A DNA stretch of 6,774 nt from Thermoplasmata archaeon (GTDB lineage: Archaea > Thermoplasmatota > Thermoplasmata > SG8-5 > JAGLSY01): contig JAGLQE010000262.1 of NCBI GenBank assembly GCA_023137005.1, positions 1 through 6,774 on the forward strand. The letters are read 5' to 3'. A program made the position numbers and the translations under genes. The notes beneath the pieces are model-generated. The model did not search any database and was not told the DNA's origin. It saw only the letters and a program-made list of their open reading frames with translations. Of this stretch, positions 5,568-6,774 are shown piece by piece (the stretch's first letter is position 1; each line of letters opens with the position of its first letter).

Positions 5568-6272
5568 ATGAAGCGGTCCGGGATTTTAACAATAATTATG
5601 ATGCTGGCTGCCGCCATCCTCACCTTCACGGGCATATACCTTGCCTTCGTGTGGGCACCCACCCACGAGACCATGGGCGAGGTTCAGCGAATATTCTATT
5701 TCCATGTGGCATCGGCCTGGGTGTCATATCTTGCCTTCATAATCACCTTCATCGGTAGCCTTCTTTACCTGAAGACCGAGGACATGAAATACGATATACT
5801 GGCCTTCTCATCTGCCGAGATCGGGATAGTGTTCTGCACCATCGCCATAATCACGGGCGGGTTATGGGCACAGGGCGTGTGGGGCGTGTTCTGGATATGG
5901 GAGGATATGAAATTGTTCCTCACTCTGGTAATGTGGCTGGTCTTCATCGCTTACCTGGCACTGAGGGCGAACAGCGACCCGGGAAAGGCCCGTGCGAGAC
6001 TTAGTGCGGTCTTCGGCATCATCGGATTCATGTGCATACCCCTGAGCTTCGCGGCCAACAGGATATGGACGCAATACCACCCCACGGTGATCGCTTCAGC
6101 AGGTGGGAGTCTGCAGACGAGCATGGTCCTCACCCTGGTAACCGCGGTCTTCGCATTCACATTCCTTTATTTCAGTATTCTAATGATCAAACTGGATATT
6201 GAAAAGATGAAAGAAGAGATAGAAGAGATAAAGCAAGAAATAGGCGATAATGGAGAGATCGATTATGGATGA
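5568..6272 (+). CDS. ccmC: CcmC haem-handling membrane protein
   Basis: CcmC is the haem-handling protein that presents haem to CcmE at the outer face of the membrane. The 234-residue product has six membrane segments, at about 8-28, 45-68, 79-97, 115-133, 146-165 and 184-207. Between segments 3 and 4 lies a tryptophan-rich loop, LWAQGVWGVFWIWEDMKL (99-116), the WWD signature of the family. Histidines H46 (FYFHVASAW) and H171 (TQYHPTV) flank it and correspond to the two axial haem ligands of bacterial CcmC. The last tryptophan is followed by E112 where the family usually has aspartate. The C-terminus carries a charged helix (KMKEEIEEIKQEI) longer than I expect for CcmC. GGAGG at 5557-5561, 6 nt before the ATG, fixes the start. 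The stop overlaps the ccmD-like gene. Confidence 0.94.
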   Translation: MKRSGILTIIMMLAAAILTFTGIYLAFVWAPTHETMGEVQRIFYFHVASAWVSYLAFIITFIGSLLYLKTEDMKYDILAFSSAEIGIVFCTIAIITGGLWAQGVWGVFWIWEDMKLFLTLVMWLVFIAYLALRANSDPGKARARLSAVFGIIGFMCIPLSFAANRIWTQYHPTVIASAGGSLQTSMVLTLVTAVFAFTFLYFSILMIKLDIEKMKEEIEEIKQEIGDNGEIDYG

Positions 6273-6435
6273 TATAGTTTACATGTACATTGGATACTCA
6301 TTGATCTGGGGATTTACCTTCGCATACCTTGTGAAGATATTCCTGGACCAGAGGAAGTTGAGCAGGGAAATGAAAATGCTGAAGGAGGTCATGGATGGAC
6401 GAACCGGAGATACAGGAGAAGATAACGGATCCTGA
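6265..6435 (+). CDS. ccmD: CcmD-like small membrane protein
   Basis: CcmD is a tiny single-helix protein that helps release haem-loaded CcmE from CcmC and CcmAB in bacteria. This 56-residue product has one membrane segment at about residues 6-27 with aromatic residues on it (Y8, Y11, W15, Y21). A basic, helical tail follows (DQRKLSREMKMLKEVM), the normal layout of CcmD. GGAGAG at 6252-6257 fits the ATG at 6265 better than the in-frame ATG at 6250, which has no site at the right distance. It overlaps ccmC by 8 nt and ccmE by 41 nt, exactly the ccmC-ccmD-ccmE slot. The short sequence makes homology hard to prove, so the call rests largely on size, topology and place. Confidence 0.72.
   Translation: MDDIVYMYIGYSLIWGFTFAYLVKIFLDQRKLSREMKMLKEVMDGRTGDTGEDNGS
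6382..6388 (+). promoter_or_regulatory. Ribosome binding site deciding the ccmE start
   Basis: AAGGAGG lies inside ccmD, 6 nt before the ATG at 6395. The nearby ATG at 6391 is in the ccmD frame and is only 2 nt away, so this site selects 6395 for ccmE. Confidence 0.7.
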
Positions 6436-6774
6436 AACAATACCGAAGAAGAAGCGTAAGATAACCGAGAAGCAGATCAAGCTCGGCGTCTTCATCACTG
6501 TCGTCGTAGTCGTGGCTGTCATCCTCCTGTGGGGCATGGTTCCCGAAGAGATCTACGAGGTCAAGCAGGTGACCGCCAATCCAAGTAAATTCGATGGCAA
6601 GGATATCAGCGTGAAGGGCATGGTCAAGGACTGGAACATCACTGACGAGTTCACCCTGGTGGATCAGACAGATAGTTCTCTAACCATCAAGGTCGATCAT
6701 ACAGCGGCCTTCCCGGATGGCTTCACCAATAATGCCACGGTTGTTCTGAAAGGAGTTTTCAAGATAGTTGATGG
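6395..6774 (+). CDS. ccmE: CcmE haem chaperone (3' end beyond window)
   Basis: CcmE binds haem covalently outside the membrane and passes it to the cytochrome c synthase. The visible 126 residues start with a charged cytoplasmic stretch that includes PKKKRK, then a membrane anchor at about 30-48. After it come the first strands of the CcmE OB-fold: VKQVTANPSKFDGKDISVKG, then EFTLVDQTDSSLTIKVD and FPDGF, then a strand VVLKGVF. This is the family order of a TPSEL-like segment, a GKxVxVxG strand, a FxLxD strand, a LPDxF-like turn and a final VxxxG strand. The haem-attachment motif (HxxxY, or CxxxY in many archaeal and some bacterial homologues) lies beyond the window, so the haem-binding type cannot be told. 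The gene overlaps ccmD by 41 nt. The remaining factors, such as CcmF and a thioredoxin-like protein, may follow downstream. Confidence 0.92.
   Translation, partial: MDEPEIQEKITDPETIPKKKRKITEKQIKLGVFITVVVVVAVILLWGMVPEEIYEVKQVTANPSKFDGKDISVKGMVKDWNITDEFTLVDQTDSSLTIKVDHTAAFPDGFTNNATVVLKGVFKIVD

Noticed and set aside
6443..6460. PKKKRK in CcmE, identical to the core of a viral nuclear localisation signal
   Set aside because: It is a basic cytoplasmic stretch before a membrane helix and fits the positive-inside rule; a nuclear signal has no meaning here.
1..6774. tRNA, rRNA, insertion sequence or transposase remnants
   Set aside because: No cloverleaf-like segment, rRNA-like stretch, transposase motif or long terminal inverted repeats were seen on reading either strand.

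Overview
The window reads as a piece of an archaeal chromosome, probably a euryarchaeal or Thermoplasmatota-like lineage; I cannot name a genus. The archaeal signs are a TrmB/arCOG-type winged-helix regulator with a CKDAISC N-terminus, TATA-like AT-rich boxes instead of -35/-10 promoters, frequent AGG/AGA arginine and ATA isoleucine codons, and a Ccm (system I) haem-handling set in the order A-B-C-D-E. Genes are tightly packed, mostly with clear Shine-Dalgarno sequences and short overlaps.

Layout. (1) Positions 43-1886: a coupled pair on the + strand, a membrane-anchored nonahaem cytochrome c followed by a four-helix dihaem cytochrome b of the FdnI/HydC type. Together they look like a split version of Geobacter-type CbcL, a quinol-oxidising inner-membrane cytochrome. 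A possible upstream gene ends in a TGATG overlap at position 43. (2) Positions 1887-2028: a short convergent spacer containing three small perfect inverted repeats. (3) Positions 2029-2418, minus strand: a 129-residue winged-helix regulator. Its leader carries three tandem 11-bp repeats, and an AT-rich divergent promoter region follows. (4) Positions 2576-4036: an octahaem cytochrome c that resembles the octahaem tetrathionate reductase (OTR) family. It has a signal peptide, one CX4CH site, calcium-loop-like sequences between haems 7 and 8, and a C-terminal membrane anchor. (5) Positions 4037-4170: a spacer with an inverted repeat and a TATA-like box placed for a leaderless transcript. (6) Positions 4171-6774: ccmA, ccmB, ccmC, ccmD-like and ccmE (cut by the window end), all overlapping or nearly abutting.

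How it fits together (inference). The cytochrome b would take electrons from membrane quinol and pass them to the nine c-haems on the outer face. The surface-anchored octahaem protein could be the terminal reductase or an electron relay. The Ccm genes would attach the 17 c-type haems. The regulator sits between the two cytochrome modules and is the natural candidate to control them in response to redox state or electron acceptor. The terminal acceptor cannot be read from the sequence; sulfur oxyanions, nitrogen oxides and extracellular acceptors all remain possible.
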